Positions 61,801 to 64,000 of a stretch of DNA of 64,000 nt are shown piece by piece. The stretch is from Ascidia mentula (taxonomy: Eukaryota > Chordata > Ascidiacea > Phlebobranchia > Ascidiidae): positions 1,302,001-1,366,000 of the forward strand of contig OX387198.1 in assembly GCA_947561715.1 (NCBI GenBank), read 5' to 3'. A program made the translations under genes and the position numbers. Numbering within the stretch: the first letter of the stretch is position 1; the number at the start of each line of letters is the position of its first letter. The notes under the pieces were generated by a model that did no database searches, had not been told where the DNA came from, and worked only from the letters and a program-made list of their open reading frames with translations.

Positions 61801-62850
61801 ATTTTTATTTCGAGTCTTTATTAAACAACAATATTTAACTGGAACGGTTATGTAGTGTTGAAAACTTAATGGCATCATCGTTCGGGATCCCCACCCAAAT
61901 AAATTTGTCTGTTTAAACAACGGAATAAACGCAACTACAGTAAATTATAGGACAAAATCCATGCAAAAGCCACCCAACACTTGCTTCAACGAATAAGCAT
62001 GTTAAACTTACCATTGTTTCCAAACATGGAGCATTGTTACCGATCACGTGTCATTGTTACGAAACAACCATTTCGTTCAATCGTATTAAAAGAGACATAT
62101 CACCCAACAACATGCAAGGTTTTTAATTGTTTTGTCGTTGTTTCAACTTGTATTCTAAACTTATGTAAGTACCAGAATCCTGTAATCGAAATAAGCCTGG
62201 TCTTTCTCATGTGTTAGTTACCAGATACACCATTTTTGCGACAAGCACGACAATTTTTCTTAGATGTTCGACACACAATAAACAATCGACGCCCTGGATA
62301 GGATACTTAATAGATTCATATAATAATAATATCCAATTGCATTTTTTTTTGCTTTTTTACCCTAAAGAATGTCCAACATGGATGGATCAAATGCTCCCGG
62401 GGGTCAAAAAATGGGTATAAACCTTGCTAATCAGCATACACGTCAAACAAATCGCACTGTTTTGTTATTGGTACTGTATTGTTACAGCTTACCATATACT
62501 GTTCTGGCCAATTTAACAGGGTATTACACAAAATATTTGGTTGAAACCAAACTGTTAAAATCTTGTGCATCCCCTTGATAGGTCACTGTGCACCCTAAGT
62601 TTAGAACCCTGAAAACCTTTTCTAAAACCTCTACTGATCTGGATACTTCAGTCTCTCATTGAATTATCTTCAACAAATTCATACAACAACCAAGCTGTAA
62701 GCCTAACCTTCCACAAGTTGCGGTTCCTGAAGATTGAGATGGCCTTCAGAACTTAACCCAGAAATTGATGGATGTTGAATGACATCATCAGGACGTGGTT
62801 TGTTGTGGAGGGATGAACGATCTTCTGTGATGTTAAAATGTGTTAATAAA
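52863..62850 (-). CDS. Gene 4: 3' part of a kinase-linker-TPR gene
   Basis: The 5' kinase half lies beyond the right edge. Visible exons in transcript order are a C-type exon ending at 62708 (acceptor near 62850 not clear), B 61125-61015, A 60924-60814, S 60540-60454, W 59803-59726, K 59581-59558, A3 57112-56993 and the TPR exon 53623-52863. B is 3 nt shorter and S 3 nt longer than in the other genes, both keeping phase. It retains W, as gene 1 does. The TPR exon reads YVNLLKNEKYSEANETR at its start and ends KLQQ. Its introns have taken a Penelope-like dimer and the inverted-repeat transposon. All listed exons except C are open in the expected frame. Confidence 0.65.
54317..56743. mobile_element. 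Longest copy of the inverted-repeat transposon, gene 4
   Basis: It has the same ends as in gene 2 (ACCAGAGGG and its complement), with drifted flanks ACATAACC (54309-54316) and GCATGGCC (56744-56751). At 2427 bp it is 0.7 kb longer, and the extra part (about 54841-55640) looks like decayed spliced coding sequence: frame pieces with SIIENWLNVCTQPK, an intron at 54957-55028, then LLYISDSNARKYVSPYE, then MPGGTIWHAIQEL. The frame at 55972-56438 is broken by an extra A. Confidence 0.75.
54870..55320 (+). pseudogene. Decayed spliced open frame with SGNH-hydrolase-like signature
   Basis: On the plus strand, exon-like pieces separated by GT-AG introns read LLYISDSNARKYVS and then MPGGTIWHAIQEL. An SDSNAR-type block followed by a PGG block resembles the first two blocks of SGNH/GDSL esterases, which often occur as cargo in mobile elements. 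The phase between the second and third piece does not fit, and the later catalytic block was not found. This is a weak assignment. Confidence 0.25.
56993..57112 (-). other. A3 exon of gene 4, alternative to K
   Basis: A 120-nt A-type exon (nine bases longer than in genes 2 and 3) with ETYSRPPSGETENEENAMQE. As before, it cannot follow K without forming TAA at the junction. Confidence 0.5.
58293..58631 (-). pseudogene. GIY-YIG endonuclease domain of Penelope-like element, left arm
   Basis: 112 residues with VVYSIPCLDCNTVYIGQTKR then RIKEHKAA carry the GIY-YIG endonuclease signature with its paired cysteines, as in the C-terminal domain of Penelope polyproteins. A deletion of about 60 bp between two CATG words upstream of MLQM removed part of the linker found in the right arm. 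Without reverse transcriptase it cannot move itself. Confidence 0.75.
58806..59273 (+). pseudogene. GIY-YIG endonuclease domain of Penelope-like element, right arm
   Basis: 155 residues start in the linker after the lost reverse transcriptase (LPYVQGVSERISRIL) and continue through VVYSIPCLDCNTVYIGQTKR and RIKEHKAA to KVLSPVFRNFARNNS. It is nearly identical to the left arm where they overlap, so the dimer is young. The LPYV-GVSERI linker is characteristic of Penelope-like elements. Confidence 0.8.
61455..62335. mobile_element. Insertion in gene 4 intron related to the 512-1097 element
   Basis: Sequence homologous to genes 1 and 2 stops near 61450 and resumes near 62335. The inserted 0.9 kb contains, in reverse orientation, about 80 bp related to the TGTTCGGTAACAATG tandem units. 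Similar words TGTTCGACAC occur near both ends (61471 and 62265) as direct and not inverted repeats. Clear ends and a target duplication were not found. Confidence 0.45.
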
Positions 62851-64000
62851 TAAGTGTTGGTGCTTTAACAGAAAATAAATAAACAAGTACCAAGAATGAA
62901 ATATTGGATTGCCGTATTCTGATACTTTTCTGGAAAGTATGTATGTACAGGAAAGATTTAGTTTTGAAAATAATTTTGAAATCTAGGACACTGAGAACAC
63001 AACTGTGTTCATCATCAGTGCTTTTTCTTACTGACTAGAAAGAATAATTGTCTGTGCCCACGAACCGGTTGACAGATGCAATATACCTTTTTGTCAAGAA
63101 CTGTGTGATTTGCCTTTTCACAAAAATAATTACTGTGGCTTTTGACCCAATAAGGTCCACTAATAGTTCTACCATGGGCAGAAGGTTGCAGCTGCATTAG
63201 AATATACACAGCAAGGATCTGAGGAGCTTACAGGAGAATCTTGGGTCCTATTGGATTGCAAAAAATGCCAGTCTGGAAAATATGGCAGTTCTGAAAAAAT
63301 TGTGGGCGTGCAGGACTAAATCTTTCTGCATGGGAATGTGCACGACCCCCAAGCCCAAATGCAACATAAACGATAAAAAACCTTTGGTACTTTAGTTAAT
63401 TTTTTTATTTTTAGACATTAGCATGCCAAAAAATTTCCATGTGCAGCGAAAAAATTGGAGTGCAAACAAAAAAGGTGAAAAAAACTCACACACATGCAGC
63501 TGCTATACCCTGCAGACTGGCTAAGGGGGCCAAAGCAACTTTACTATGATGCTATGACGTTATTGCATAGAGAAGGGTTGGGGCCAACACTGAATTGCAG
63601 ATTGGAGGTTTTTGCGATTTATTTTCCACAAAACCAGCCTACAATTTTGCAGCCTTATGAGGCGACGAAATGCCCCCTGGGGATGCTTTAAGCAACTATC
63701 CTGCATGTAATTTGGACCTGGCTGAGTGCAAAAACATAAAATGGCAAATTAAAGTTTACTTCTGTGATTACATTTCCTCGAACAATTTAAAGCTATTTCA
63801 ACATTTTGACAGCACCAAATAACCTGATTAAAGAGGTAAACAGCATGCGCGTCCACGCTCATTCAACACAAAATTTGACCTTACTGCATCACCGATTGTT
63901 TTGTTATGTGCTGCCTATCTATGACAGAGGATAGGCATTACCTGCGTAGCAGGCATTAACAAAACATTCAATTGCTGTACAGCCTCAACATAACAATACA
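62851..64000 (-). other. Gene 4 intron with diverged R1-like sequence
   Basis: No exon was recognised. From about 63190 the sequence resembles R1 in order and wording (GCAAGGATCTGAGGAGCTTACAG-like block, later TGCATCACCGATTG), but is strongly diverged. The kinase exons of gene 4 are expected to the right of the window. Confidence 0.4.

Overview
The window looks like a piece of an invertebrate chordate genome. It is AT-rich, with many short GT-AG introns, tandemly duplicated multi-exon genes and a mixture of DNA transposons and one Penelope-like element. The VIPAS39/SPE-39 copies are clearly animal genes. A tunicate such as Ciona is my best guess, but this is inference from style and not from a marker gene. 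No tRNA, rRNA, CRISPR array or bacterial-type operon was seen.

The backbone is a tandem array. On the minus strand lie four copies of one large gene: gene 1 at 2206-9804, gene 2 at 13330-23816, gene 3 at 34611-43956, and gene 4 from 52863 running off the right edge. On the plus strand, lying tail-to-tail with genes 1, 3 and 4, are three copies of the trafficking gene VIPAS39: copy A (last exons only, 1-1204), copy B (28470-33957, a pseudogene) and copy C (48236-51882, apparently intact where readable). Gene 2 has no VIPAS39 copy next to its 3' end.

Each minus-strand gene, read 5' to 3', encodes a TKL-type protein kinase of RIPK/IRAK flavour with HGD in place of HRD. This is followed by a chain of short acidic Ser/Thr/Pro-rich linker exons and then one large exon with TPR-like helices. 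Every linker exon starts and ends in phase 1, so exons can be added, lost or skipped without shifting the frame. With the splice sites given below, genes 1, 2 and 3 add up to exact open frames of 868, 887 and 896 residues. The linker is built from an exon triplet (called C-B-A here) present twice, then single exons S, W and K and a further A-type exon (A3). Gene 1 has lost the second C exon, genes 2 and 3 have lost W, and K and A3 cannot be joined to each other without making a stop codon at the junction.

The spaces between genes hold orphan pieces: a last exon resembling that of claudins upstream of genes 1, 2 and 3 (intact only upstream of gene 2), and inverted C- and B-type linker exons upstream of VIPAS39 B and C. 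There is also a recurring 0.7-0.8 kb repeat (called R1 here). Mobile elements include a hAT-like element with 8-bp target duplication (512-1097), a second hAT-like MITE (10809-11238), and a long-terminal-inverted-repeat element in the same intron of genes 2, 3 and 4. An inverted dimer of truncated Penelope-like elements with a 15-bp target duplication lies in gene 4.

The most interesting candidate system is the array itself: a rapidly rearranging family of non-RD kinase-linker-TPR proteins with modular linkers. Non-RD kinases are often innate-immune signalling kinases, so an immune or cell-death signalling role is a reasonable hypothesis, but nothing in the sequence proves it.
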